Assembly: GCA_020466095.1 (NCBI GenBank) | Contig: CM035808.1 | Location: forward strand, 75,075,188-75,139,187 | Source: Chlorops oryzae | Taxonomy: Eukaryota; Arthropoda; Insecta; Diptera; Chloropidae | Length of the DNA: 64,000 nucleotides | Direction of reading: 5' to 3' | Part shown: positions 9,980-20,519 of the stretch, piece by piece | Position numbering within the stretch: position 1 is the first letter of the stretch | Layout of the letters: every line of letters starts with the position of its first letter | Program-made: the position numbers and the translations under genes | The notes under the pieces: generated by a model | Seen by the model: the letters and a program-made list of their open reading frames with translations, nothing else | Databases searched by the model: none | Told to the model about the DNA's origin: nothing

Positions 9980-11095
9980 AAACCCAGATATTCTACACTG
10001 GTTTTGAAAAAATGTGATTTTTCTTCTGAAACTCGCATATTTGCGTCATATAAACGTCCTAAAACCCAGTCTATATGCTTTAAATGATCTTCCTTTGTTT
10101 CTGAAAAAATGATTATATCATCGACATAGACATGACAAAATTTTCCGATTTGTTCTCTGAGAATGTCATCGATTGCTCTTTGAAAAATACTCGGGGCATT
10201 TTTCAGTCCAAAAGGCAATTTGCAGAATTCATATTTTCCGTTGTTTACGGAAAAAGCTGTTTTTTCTCTATCCCGCTCTGAGAGATTTACTTGGTGAAAT
10301 CCAGATTTCAGATCTAGTTTTGTGAAATAGCTTGATCTACCTAGGTTGGATAATATCATTGTGACATTAGGAATGGGGTACTTATCATCTATCGTAATTG
10401 AGTTCAGCTTTCTGAAGTCGATCACTAATCGCTTTTTCCTATTCCCTGTCTCGTCAGTCCCCTTTTTATCGACAACCCAGATTGGATTGTTATAAGGTGA
10501 CCGAGAGGGTCTTATAATGCCATCATTCAAAAGTTGTTTAACCTCTGAATTAACAAAGTCTGTTACGCCCATAGGGTAGGGATACAGTTTTGAATAAACA
10601 GGATCATTATTTGTAGTACGAATCGTAGGCACAATATTTGTGTTGTAAGGAAGACTCTTTGTTGGATTAGCAAATGCGTTTGCTCTTTTGTTAATCAGAG
10701 CCGTAAATTGGTCTTTTATGACTAATGGTACGTCTGTGTCACTTACTTTCAGAAAATTAACATTTTTGCATTTAAGAAATTTTAACTGGTCAACCCCAGT
10801 ATCAAATTGGATCTGTTGTTTAGCTTGATCAATTCGGGCATTCACCCGTGTTAACAGGTCGAGACCGACAATGCCGTCGAATGTCGTTAAACATGGTAAA
10901 ATAAAAAAATCAGTGTTAGCCCCGAAAAGTTGTATCTTACATTTCTTACTAAGCCTAGTAAATCCGTGAATGGACTTAACTTTAAATGGAGATTCTACTG
11001 TCTGCACACCTCCCAGAAGCAGACCCGGTACTATATAATTTTTTGAAGCTCCCGTGTCCACTAGCAAACGAATTTTTTTCCCTGCGTACCATTTC
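9980..11095 (-). pseudogene. pol: Inverted copy of G1 pol, protease and most of RT
   Basis: The minus-strand frame opening at 11067 repeats LVDTGASKNYI and runs through YVDDIIIFS to VEYLGF, nearly identical to the + copy (one change, HTDW to HIDW). It then reads into unrelated LTR-adjacent codons. At the break the sequence TTTTATGATGG is inserted between the two joined parts. It resembles bases just beside the junction (CTTGATGGTACTG), as expected of templated filler. Confidence 0.85.
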
Positions 11096-11096
11096 T

Positions 11097-11880
11097 CTAT
11101 GTACGGCAGCAGGGAGTACTCCCTAAAAAATTAATGTCATCGAAGTTTTGAATGTCGTCATCACACTTGTCAACCTCTGCTTTTATTGTTTCATAATATT
11201 CGTTGGTTTCCTTTGTTGGTTGGGAATTTCTTTCAACCAAATAATTGACCCGTTGTAGTTTCGGGCCTGTATATCGACCTGTGACATTGTTTGGTCGTTT
11301 AAACGCGTGGCTTTGGTTAAAAATATTCGACCCTAGTGCCGGATAGACATTATTGCGTTGTTGCTCGAAATATGGATTATTTGGTATATCTTGTTTTTGC
11401 TGAGATTGAATAGAATTATGATTTGGTCTTTGTCTGTACCTGGAAGATAAATCGACTTCCATTGGTGCGATATCCTGATTTACATTAACACGTTCATTAT
11501 GTCTACCGTTACCGTGGTCCTTATTGTAAAAAGGATTTTTTATTAATGTTTCAGGTCATCCCCAATATTCATTGTTTGATTGAGTTCTCTACTCCTTTTT
11601 AACAACCTTCATTTCCAAACTTTTTGCATAACTTGTTGCAAAGGAGTACCGTTCATGATTGGCCTCCACTTCTTGGGCCAATGCCAAAGCGGATGGTAGA
11701 TCCTTCGGACGAGCCGAAAATAAGACATCACTAAGGGCTTTCCTTGCCCCGGATATAAAAACGTATAGCGCATCTGATCGATATTTTTCATTCATGGCTG
11801 TAGCTAAGTTTGTCTCATACGTCATTATCGTTTTGTTTGTAATTAATGCTAGTTTTTTTTCAACTTCCACGTAGTACTCT
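11097..11880 (-). pseudogene. gag: Inverted copy of G1 gag, C-terminal part
   Basis: Two minus-strand open stretches (121 codons from 11462 and about 93 codons from 11870) repeat the second and end of the first Gag pieces, with the same stop between them. The slippery heptamer recurs at 11124-11130. The copy stops at about 11880 within the codons for VEYYEEVEKK, where the next direct copy begins. Confidence 0.85.
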
Positions 11881-12585
11881 GGGAAAGCTAGTACTTATCA
11901 GTCACGAAAAATTTTGGCTTAATTTAATAAACCACAAATGAGGGCATTTGAGAAATTAAAGTCGGTACTAACATCTGAGGATGCTCTTCTACGATACCCA
12001 GACTTCAAAAAACTTTTTGACCTCACCACTAATGATTCAGCATCAGGTATTGGAGCCGTCTTATCACAGGAAGGAAAGCCTATCACAATGATTTCAAGGA
12101 CATTGAGGGGACCAGAAATTAACTTTGCCACAAATGAAAGAGAATTGTTGGCCATTGTCTGGTCAGTAAAAAAGTTAAGAAATTACCTATGTGGTGCAAA
12201 GACTTAAAACATTTTCACAGATCATCAGCCACTTACATTTTCTGTCTCGAACCGGAATCCGAACGCAGAGATAAAACGCTGGAAAGCCTTCATCGAAGAA
12301 CATAATGCAAATATTTTCTACAAACCCGGCAAAGAAAATCTTTTGGCCGACGCCATTTCCCGTCAACACGCGAACATGATAGAAAATGAAATACAGTTCG
12401 AAGTAGCAGACAACGGCGGAAGTGTAACATACGCAACAATTCACAGTGAGGAGTCACTGACATACACTATTCAGGCTTCCGACAAGCCGATTAACTGCTA
12501 TAGAAACCAAATAATCATACAACATGCAGACTTTTCAATATGTCGTACTTTCATCATTTTTGGAAAAAAACCAGACATTTTTTAG
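11881..12585 (+). pseudogene. pol: G1 RNase H, second copy
   Basis: Contains MRAFEKLKSVL through NERELLAIVWSVKKL, the in-frame TAA at 12205-12207, and the tail FYKPGKENLLADAISR. It is identical in arrangement to the first copy, including the stop before FNKPQ. The protease and RT are absent here because the copy starts downstream of them. Confidence 0.85.
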
Positions 12586-13667
12586 AATTTCACGATTGGA
12601 CAGACTTGATGAACACTTTAAGAGGAAAGATCAATTGTAACGTCGTAATCGCAATTAAATGCGACTTGTATGTGTTGGCAAAAACTCAGCACCAATTGGT
12701 AGAAGAGTTTCCCTCAACTACGGTCTGGCATTGTAATAATCTTGTGCAGGATGTCACCAACAAAGAAGAACAAACTGAAATCATTATATTAGAGCATAAC
12801 AGAGCTCATAGCGCAGCGCAGGAAAATGTTAAGCAGATTTTGATAGACTCCTTTTTTCCAAAAATGACCAAACTGACCAATGAAGTAGTATCAAATTGTA
12901 GAATTTGTCGGAAGGCCAAATATGACAGGCATCCAAAGGGACAACAGATTGCTGAAACACCCATCCCGTGTAACCCAGGAGAAATACTGCACGTCGATAT
13001 CTTCTCCACGGATGGAAAACATTTTCTAACCGGCATTGACAAGTTTTCCAAGTTCGCAGTGGTTCAGGCTATTCCGTCACGTGCAACTATCGACGTGAAG
13101 CCACCCCTCTTACAGTTAATCAATTTTTTTTCAACGGTTCGTACAATATATTGCGATAATGAGAGATCTCTCAACTCGATTGTGATAAAATCTTTGTTAG
13201 AGAATAACTTTGGGATCTCGATTGAAAACGCTCCTCCACTACACAGCACCTCTAATGGCCAAGTGGAAAGATTTCACAGTACATTAATCGAGATCGCAAG
13301 GTGTTTGAAATTGGACAAGAAAATCGAAGACACAATCGATCTCATATTATTGTCCACAATCCAATATAATAAGACAATTCATACAGTCACAGAAAAATCG
13401 CCTATTGAAATAATTCAAAACAAATCAGGTGAATTACTAGTTGAGATTAGAAACAAACTACAAAAAGCACAGGCTGATTCATTAGAATATCATAATAGGA
13501 ACAGATAGGTTAAATCATATGAAGTAGGAGACAAGGTAATGGTCAAATGGAACAAAAGATTGGGAAATAAATTAACGCCCCTCTATGAAGAAGATATGAT
13601 CCAAGCCGATATGGGCACAACAGTGCTCATAAAAGGGAGGGTAGTCCATAAAGACAATATAAAATAG
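12540..13667 (+). pseudogene. G1 integrase, second copy
   Basis: Same HHCC motif, DDE residues (VDIFSTDG, CDNERS, QVERFHS) and premature TAG (13506-13508) as the integrase at 5346-6473. The C-terminal module follows the stop in frame. Confidence 0.85.
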
Positions 13668-14179
13668 AATATTTTTTTTTTTGAAATGTAACATTTTTTA
13701 GGATTGGTATTTCTACTAATATCAATGACTGTAAATGATTTGAGCTCCATTATTCAGAAAATCTCTTGGTTGATTGTATGAGCTCAACTTCAACAAGTAG
13801 AGATCACAGAATCAAAAAATTTCAAGCGGGGATAAACAAATCTTGTAACCATAAATTGACAAATTTTAACTACGGGCAGAAAAACCACTTTTTTGTGTCA
13901 AGAAACCGAATAATCGCATTTCAATTTAAAAATTTATTCACCACTGGTAAATTTAACAGCAAATTCAATCATATTGTCCATTCTTATGGTACTAATATTT
14001 AACGAGCGCTCTACTAAACATCTAGTTTATAAGAAAATTATCAGTGTACCCGGTTCGGAGAAACGACAATACTCTGCGGCGAAATCCCTCATTAAAGTAC
14101 GGACAGTACCATCAAGAATTGCAGACTGTCACTAATAATCGAAAGAGGGCCGAGGACGGTACCCACTTAAGCAAGGGAG

Positions 14180-14330
14180 GAGTTATCGATCGCAGGAACC
14201 GACGATACGACTGAGAATGTGTTTTGTAGTTTTTAAGTTTTTAGTTTGGGAAGTCAGTCGAGATTGGAATTTCAATAAAAAATGAAGAGAAATAATATTT
14301 AAAAAATCACATATACTGTAATAATTCAAT
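14180..14330 (+). repeat. G1 3' LTR, second direct copy
   Basis: 151 bp, identical in position relative to pol and to the transposase as the LTR at 6986-7136. It is followed by TTAC and the same transposon sequence. Confidence 0.88.
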
Positions 14331-14581
14331 TTACATAAACTTGCACTTTAATTTTTTGGAAAGGCATGGGGTGCATTCGGACAGTTAGACAGGAGCACAT
14401 TCATACGCGTACGAATGCTCCCCTCTAGATTTTATTAACCACCAGTATATACATTTTAAACATTTTTGAAATAAAATATGATATAAGCTCTTAAAAATAT
14501 CATACAGACACAACAATAACGTATTTTTATTTTTATTTAGTAAGCAAATTCTAAATAAATGAGATATTTTTAGTGAGAATC

Positions 14582-16209
14582 ATGGTGCGAAAATATAAAA
14601 AGAAGGGTACACGTTCTCAACAAGTGGATGAAAACTCCATGAAATTGCAATTGATGACATTATACAGGGGCGGTTGTCATTTAGGAAAGCCGCTTTGAAA
14701 TGTTATATCAAAACGTCAACGTTGGAAAGCAGAGTCAAGAAATTTAAAGATCACTCTATCGCCGATGGACCCTCACGAACTTTTCATTCCAAATACACGA
14801 GTCTACAAGTCTTCTCCTTGGTAGAAAAGGCACGCTTAAATGACTATATTACGCATTGCTGCAAAATGCATTATGGGCTAACGACAGTACAAATTAGGAA
14901 AATTGCCCACGAATACGCGAAAGCGTTGAATTTAAAATTTCCAGCGAATTGGGACAAAACTAAAATGGCTGGCTTAGAGTGGATGCGTAAATACAGAGAA
15001 CGAAACTCCAACTTGAGCCTGCGAAAGCCAGAGAACACTAGTGCTGCTCGATCATTCGCGTTCAATAAGAATGCAGTCCAAGAGTTACAAAGACATAAAT
15101 TTACTGTCGACAGGATATTTAACTTTGACGAGTCCGGCATTTCTTCTGTTTTAGAAACGCCTAAAATTTTGGCTTCTAAATTACAGAAACAAGTTGGACA
15201 AATTGTTTCAGAGGAAAGCGGTGAATTTATAACATTTGGTGCTATTATTTCCGCTAGTAGAAATACTGTTCCTCCGTTGTTTGTATTTCCACGGGTGCAC
15301 TACAAAGACCCATTTCTTGAAGGTACTCCTGAAGGAAGCCTCGGAGCGGCTAACAGAAAAGGGTGGATAAATGCTGACATATTTGTTTAAGTATTTAAGC
15401 ACATTCAGAAACACACAGTGAGCTCTAAAGAGCACCCAATTTTACTGCTATCTGATAATCACGAAAGCCACATTAGCTTGCAAGCTTTAACATATGCTTG
15501 AGATAATGGCATTATTGTTGTATCTTTTCCGCTGCACACGAGTCATCGATTGCAACCTTTAGACATTGCGGTGTTCGGCCCGTTTAAGGCAAAGTTGAAA
15601 GTAGCGTTCAACAATTGGCTTATGTCCAATCCTGGCGAAACAATCAACATTTACAACATTCCTAGACTTGTCAAGCTTGCATATTTCGAATCTTTTACCC
15701 CAAAATATATAAGAAGCGGATTTGAAAAGCCAGGTATATGGCCGTTCAATGAAATGACTTTCAGTGATGAGGATTTCGCTCCCATTGAAGTGTATTCTTC
15801 AAATCATTTGGTAAATGTGCCAACTAACTCGGCCACAAGTACTGTTGCTCTAGAATCACAACCTTCTACCACCGTGCCAGCGACTGATACAAATAAACCA
15901 GATATTCGTGAGCAGTTGCCTGCTTTGCTCCGAAATCCTAAAGACATTCTTACTTTAACCAGCGAACCTTCCACCTCCTCGGCTGAGACACAATCTGGAC
16001 TGAGTTCTTCTGTTCCCATAACACCAGAGATTATAAGACCTTATCCTACACTTGTTAGAAATCGAAAAACAAATAAAGGAAGAAAACCGTGTAAATCCCG
16101 TATATAAACAGATACATCTGTAATAATGGAATTAGAAGAGCGAAATAGACGGAAAGAATTGGAAAAATTAGAACAGGAAGGTAGAGCCAGAGCCAAAGCT
16201 GTAGTTTGA
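14582..16209 (+). pseudogene. Pogo/Tigger-like transposase, copy 2 (most complete)
   Basis: Same start, N-terminal frameshift and stops as copy 1, but it continues to the natural C-terminus. A pipsqueak-type helix-turn-helix is followed by the DDE_1 domain (FNFDESG, LLLSDNHESH, HRLQPLD) and the WPFNEMTFSDEDFAP segment. A Ser/Thr-rich linker leads to ITPEIIRPYPTLVRNRKTNKGRK and a charged tail ending at TGA 16207-16209. In-frame stops lie at 15388-15390, within TYA-DNG and at 16105-16107. The family is a DNA-binding nuclease that cuts at TA targets. This copy cannot make a full protein. Confidence 0.87.
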
Positions 16210-16498
16210 AGGGACCTAATTTAACACAAAAGAAAAAGAAATAATAATTTGAATTTAATATCGGAGAACATGAGAGATAATTCTATAGTTTTGGGAAAGT
16301 TTGGAAAAAAACTTGTTTTTTATATTTAGATATAACTAAACTAAGGCTGAAATATTTTATGTTTTGTTATTTTTCTTAAAAAAGATTTATCGACTATGAG
16401 TCTAGTCACATATTTTTAAGTTTGTTTTTTTTATAAATAAATAATATAATAATAAATTATAAAAATTAATTGAGTTTGATTGGCTTTTTGACTACTCT
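16210..16498 (+). other. Pogo-type element 3' non-coding region
   Basis: Very AT-rich sequence after the transposase stop, with no reading frame. An AATAAATAATA stretch near 16435-16455 could supply a polyadenylation signal. Confidence 0.5.
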
Positions 16499-16576
16499 GT
16501 ACGAATCTACCCCATAGCGTACGAAAGTACCCCACCCAATGTACGAATGTACCCCATACGTGGGGCACATTCGTAC
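16499..16576 (+). repeat. Subterminal repeat cluster of the pogo-type element
   Basis: Four copies of one motif in 78 bp: GTACGAATCTACCCC, GTACGAAAGTACCCC, GTACGAATGTACCCC, then the opposite orientation GGGGCACATTCGTAC. The same motif lies just inside the left end (1044) and at 7174 and 7198-7229. Such arrays are typical transposase or host-factor binding sites, but the function is inferred. Confidence 0.7.
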
Positions 16577-16737
16577 AAAAATCTTATTGTAGAAAAATCG
16601 CTGTAACTTTTTAACCTTGTTATATAATAGTTTCGGACTCTTTTGTAACAGACTAGAATATATTTGTCACACTAAGGTAAGCAAATTAGATAGATTCCAC
16701 AATTATTCATAAAGTGAAAAAATAAAATGTAAAAGGT

Positions 16738-16761
16738 GTACGAAGGGTGACCACTTTCCCC
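16738..16761 (-). repeat. Right terminal inverted repeat of the pogo-type element
   Basis: Reverse complement of 1017-1040 without mismatch, followed by the TA target duplication. Confidence 0.85.
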
Positions 16762-16868
16762 TAAATCTCTTAACTTCCTCTCGACCCCCAAAAATGTTTG
16801 GGTAAATGTCTTATAATTTTTTAATATACCACTGCGGAAAACATAAGCACTATCAAAGCAGTATTTCT

Positions 16869-17590
16869 CTAGACATGATACTGATGAGAAGTAACAATTT
16901 TGCATCTGCTAATGAAAGTTCTTATATTGTGCTGGATGTCATTCCATTCAAAATATTTGCTGCTCAGAAATAATCTATACATGTCGTGTTTCCTATAATA
17001 CGTTTTCTTCCGACCACTATACGTTTGTTCATCTTTATGGACTCTATTTTCGATGCGCCTGTTTCTATTTATTGTCATTTTATACTCGAGTAGCTCGTGA
17101 GCGTTCGGGATTATTCTCTTCTGAGAGGGAGGAAATGTTACAGCGTTTTCTGTACGAATCCTATGCCCTCGCCTTAACAATTGAAACTGGTTCCCGTCAA
17201 TCCTATCGGTAAAACTATTGCGATTATCAATTTTTGATATTTTCCTTAAAAATTTTGTCTTGGCGTCCGTTGCCATATCTTCAAACAAATATGTTTCTGC
17301 TCCTGAATCAAGTAAACGAGATATGTTGTAATCGATAGCCTTGTTGCGGGGTAATTGGATCCACACATTCTCTTTTATTGCATTCTCCTCTGCATTAACG
17401 TTTCCCTTTAAAATCTTCTGCAATATAATTTTTTACGGCCGTCTTCGAGTTGATTATATAATTTCATGTTCGATGTCTTGTTAACAAATTCTTTTTTCTG
17501 CCTGACTCTTCCCTTGCGCAGAGTTTTTCCGTTGGAAAAGTTTTCTACATCAATTGTCTCCACTCCTTTTGCCTTAGCTTCGATCGTCAC
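16869..17590 (-). pseudogene. G3 pol N-terminus with retroviral-type aspartic protease
   Basis: A 184-codon minus-strand frame from 17423 contains RLLDSGAETYLFED near residues 36-49, the D-S/T-G-A active site of retropepsins. It aligns in place with the LLVDTGADTSLL site of G2. Basic, Arg-rich sequence follows. A further 60-codon open piece upstream (17590-17408) has Lys-rich sequence typical of the gag-pol junction. The frame is disrupted between the two. I could not recognise RT motifs beyond it. Confidence 0.5.
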
Positions 17591-18423
17591 TGTCTTTGCA
17601 GCACAAATACTTTCGCTAACGTTGGCTACCGGAAGTGAGAGTGATGCTACATGTCTAGTTTTTTCATTATTTTTGCTATATGTGAAGTTATTTTTCTGTT
17701 CAATTTTTCCAACAGGGTCATCTATTTGGCTCTTGCATTGTATGACATTAAATCTGATTCGTTCGTTTTGAGAGTTGTCTCAAGATCATTTAATTTTCCA
17801 AATGAAATAACTACTTTTTCTCTACTGCTACGATTTTTGTGAAAACGATTAAATCTAACGGCTATGTTCTTAGCAAAGATTATAAATAAATCCACTACCA
17901 AAATCCAGAAATATTTAAACAGGCCGATTTTATCTTCGTGGTTATTTATACTGCATTCATCACCTTGAAAGTCTTGCCGTTATGTATCATTTAATGTTTC
18001 TATTCGTTCGGATTGGAAACATGTTATTAAATGTACGCTTTTATCTGATTTTGATGATAGCCTATGTTCGTAAGCTTGCTTTCTCTCTTCGTGCGCGTTT
18101 CTGCTCTTTTAAAATTTCAAAATATTTTCTTTTGTACTCTCAATATTTTTTACTTTTCTTACTAACTCGAAGTTAAATTCAAGTTCGACTCCAATATTTC
18201 GAAAATCTTTCTTAATTTTCAACAGATTTTCCTTTTTACTTTCTGTATTTTTTACTCTATTATATATCGCGGGCCTATCTAAATCTTCAAAGATAATTTT
18301 TAAAGAATGACATTTTGGTATTTTTTTTTAATTAATTAGAATTGAAAATACTCAAATTAGCGTTGATATTGATTTAAGTGGCTTTTCGCTTCAAACTACA
18401 TTTTGGCTGTGATTGCAAAACCG

Positions 18424-19036
18424 TTTTTATACCCAGCGTAAGCGGGGTATATTAGTTTTGTGCGAATCTTGTAACAGGGAGAATTAAGCTCCAGGATCAA
18501 AAACTGAATTGATTTAGGCATGTCCGTCTGTCTGTCTGTCCGTCTGTCCATCCGTCCGTGGTCGGATCTCCTCCAAAACAGCTGAACCAATGAAGTCGAA
18601 ATTTGGCACACATGTATATCGGGGTCCGGGTATGATCCTTAGTAAAAATGGGAGACATCCGCCCACTGCCACGCGCACAAATAAATTAATTGTGTTTTCA
18701 GTAAAATGTTTGTAACTTGCGAACCACTCAACAAAATCCATTGATATTTAGTGTCCTGGTAAACTACAAAAAACGACATATCCTGGAAAAAAATTGGCGC
18801 CGTCCTCCTCGAGCCACGCCCAAAAATAAGGGCTTATCCTCACTTGTGAAGTAAAGGGCGTAGAAGCTTCGAATTCGCCAAATAGGCTAACCAAGGCAAA
18901 TGAAAGGTGTAGGAAAAAAATTATGTGGCCCGCCCACTGCCGCGCCCACAAATGGAGAGGCAAAACATGTGCGCCAATAACTTGGGAACGCTGGGTATTG
19001 CAAGGTCGGGCTTGACCGACTTTGGCTTTCTTACTT
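18424..19036 (+). mobile_element. Short non-autonomous repeat with terminal hairpins, DINE-1/Helentron-like
   Basis: It starts with the imperfect hairpin TATACCCAGCG...GGGGTATA, contains a run of GTCCGTCTGTC repeats and the phrase TCCTCCAAAACAGCTGAACC, and has GCCCACTGCC motifs. Near the end is the hairpin GGTCGGGCTTGACCGACTT, then TTCTTACTTGTTT. This layout (5' TATACCC palindrome, 3' hairpin, CTTGTTT end) is that of the abundant short repeats of fly genomes often assigned to DINE-1. There is no protein. It interrupts G3, since the related copy at 55560-56870 lacks it. The family name is tentative. Confidence 0.5.
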
Positions 19037-19575
19037 GTTTAAATTTGTTATGCCGTTCATTCTCAATGTAACTCATTTTTCTAAAATAAATTTAAAAAAC
19101 TGATCAACTATTATTGTGATCCTCAGACGTGAATAAACAAGTGTATCTAACCAAATTATTGCAATTCGTTGTTAACAGTAAGGACTCTGGGCAAAAAAGC
19201 TATTTTATTCAAAATTTTTGTTTTTTTTAACTCACCACATGTTTATGAGTGTCTGATGCTCTGTCGATTTTCTGCTTTCCACCTTCCGATTATTTCTTCG
19301 GTCTTCAGCTCTGTCTTTTAACTCGATTTTATTATACAATTTTGTACTTATCTTGGACTCTTATACAAACCTTTATAATTTGTATTGCTGAGTTGTCCTT
19401 TGGAGTTATCAACTCTTCCGGGCCCTGTTGGGTTTGGTGTCACCGCTCTTCAACAGTTCATTGTAACTGGTTCGAAAATAGGTTAAATATTCACAATTTT
19501 TAACCCATAATCAGGATTGTCGTTCTTTGAAAATCGCACGGATCGTCGTTCGTTCCCGATTTTTTTTAGTTGAAA

Positions 19576-19588
19576 CTCGGCTGCGTCA
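19576..19588 (-). promoter_or_regulatory. G3 primer binding site, tRNA-Ser-like
   Basis: On the minus strand, TGACGCAGCCGAG follows CAGAACATTTA. The equivalent in G2 is TGGCGCAGCCGGT after ACAACATTAT. One base of TGGCGCAG is changed. The LTR of G3 would therefore end near 19594 and continue to the right, where G2 interrupts it. Confidence 0.55.
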
Positions 19589-19693
19589 TAAATGTTCTGT
19601 CGTCTACTGAGCGCGTGAGCGCGTGTAAGAAGATGAACGCAAGGAATTACTCGAAAGCGTTCAATGTTGAATATAGCTTTTATTTGTTTCCTT

Positions 19694-20191
19694 TGTTATG
19701 AGTCAAACAGCAGATCAGCTCATCTTGTAGCTTACGCAATACCGCTAGCGACGGCAGACGGCCAAAAACGCAAGCTGGCATTTCGCACCACCGAACAAGC
19801 GTGCCAAGTACAAAGTTGCGTCATAGGTGACTGACACAGAATCACCGAATATGCTGAATCGGATATTGGTCATAGAACAAAACGACCACGATACCCGATA
19901 TCTGCACAGGTCAGCATGCGTCAGCAGGCCCATGACACCGTTCCCGAACAACACACCAGCGTCTGCAGAGCGCAGACCTAGGTTAAGAATAATTAGTATA
20001 TTAGCTGTGCATTTGAATACTAAGATATAGTTGCTAACAGTTGCTGATAGTCGTTTTACAATAAGCAGTTGCGAGTAGTTTTTACAGTCGATTAAGAAAT
20101 AATTATAAATTTAAAAAAAAACTAAAGAGCGTTTTCTTTAGAAAATCCGATCCGATAGGCGGGTGAAGGATTCCGGAAAATCCTCACAACA
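19694..20191 (+). repeat. 5' LTR of G2
   Basis: 498 bp with TG...CA ends. It aligns with 28489-28990 over its full length, with small indels (for example TATCTGCACAG against AAGTACATCTGCATAG). Divergence between the two LTRs shows an old insertion. A related, shorter LTR starts at 54636. Confidence 0.87.
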
Positions 20192-20195
20192 TTAT

Positions 20196-20208
20196 TGGCG
20201 CAGCCGGT
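20196..20208 (+). promoter_or_regulatory. G2 primer binding site
   Basis: TGGCGCAGCCGGT lies four bases after the LTR. The TGGCGCAG core matches the primer used by 17.6/297/ZAM-type elements (tRNA-Ser). The same site follows the LTR at 55020. Confidence 0.75.
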
Positions 20209-20519
20209 TTTTACAACTACTCAAAGTAGTTGACGTCCTACGTGTACACCATCGCGTCCGCGAAGTATTGCACCTTTAGGGACATTAAAAAGAGAAATAG
20301 TCCTTGATATTCAATCAAAATTCTTCTGTAAGAGTAAGCCTTGTTGCACTATTAAATGTTGCTAACTGTTGGATGTGTGTTCAGGCACTGCTAACAGAGC
20401 CCGGGAATTGTGTTCAGGCACCAAGGGTATAGCATTATTTATATAGCGCATGGTTTTCACTTTTTGGAGAGTATTGAATCCTTGGCGAATTAATCTTTAA
20501 ATGGACTTTTGTTTTTATA

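Larger units (their letters stand above)
11881..14330 (+). mobile_element. Second direct copy of the 3' half of G1
   Basis: It matches 4687-7136 with a constant offset of 7194 bases, starting inside the RNase H connection and running through RNase H, integrase and the 3' LTR. All inactivating stops are shared. Only scattered substitutions separate the two, for example a His to Tyr change in CDLHVLAK. It is a segmental copy, not an independent insertion. Confidence 0.9.
1017..16761 (+). mobile_element. Pogo-type DNA transposon, interrupted and internally rearranged
   Basis: The outer ends form a 24-bp perfect terminal inverted repeat that starts GGGGAAAGTGGTCACCC, at 1017 and (reverse complement) at 16761. 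TA lies directly outside on each side (1015-1016 and 16762-16763), the target duplication expected of Tc1/mariner/pogo elements. The transposase is of the pogo/Tigger/jerky type with a DDE_1 domain. A gypsy element sits between 1346 and 7137, and a rearrangement has duplicated and inverted the inner part. Most of the length is therefore not original transposon, which would have been about 3 kb. No intact transposase remains. Confidence 0.85.
16764..19693 (-). mobile_element. 5' half of a gypsy-type element (G3), minus strand
   Basis: Read on the minus strand, it has a tRNA-Ser-like primer site at 19588-19576 and a leader. Then comes a segment that matches the G2-family copy at 55440-57300: both contain GAAGATTTAGATAGGCCCG, a GTAGTTTGAAGCGAAAAGCC-type phrase and AACGAATCAGATT. 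A protease-containing frame follows. RT and later parts are missing because the fragment ends near 16869. Frames are heavily broken. A small repeat is inserted at 18424-19036. Confidence 0.65.

Noticed and set aside
18515..18560. CRISPR-like or regulatory meaning of the GTCTGTCTGTCC repeats
   Set aside because: It is a simple repeat inside a common short insect element. There are no spacer-repeat units, and the genome is eukaryotic.
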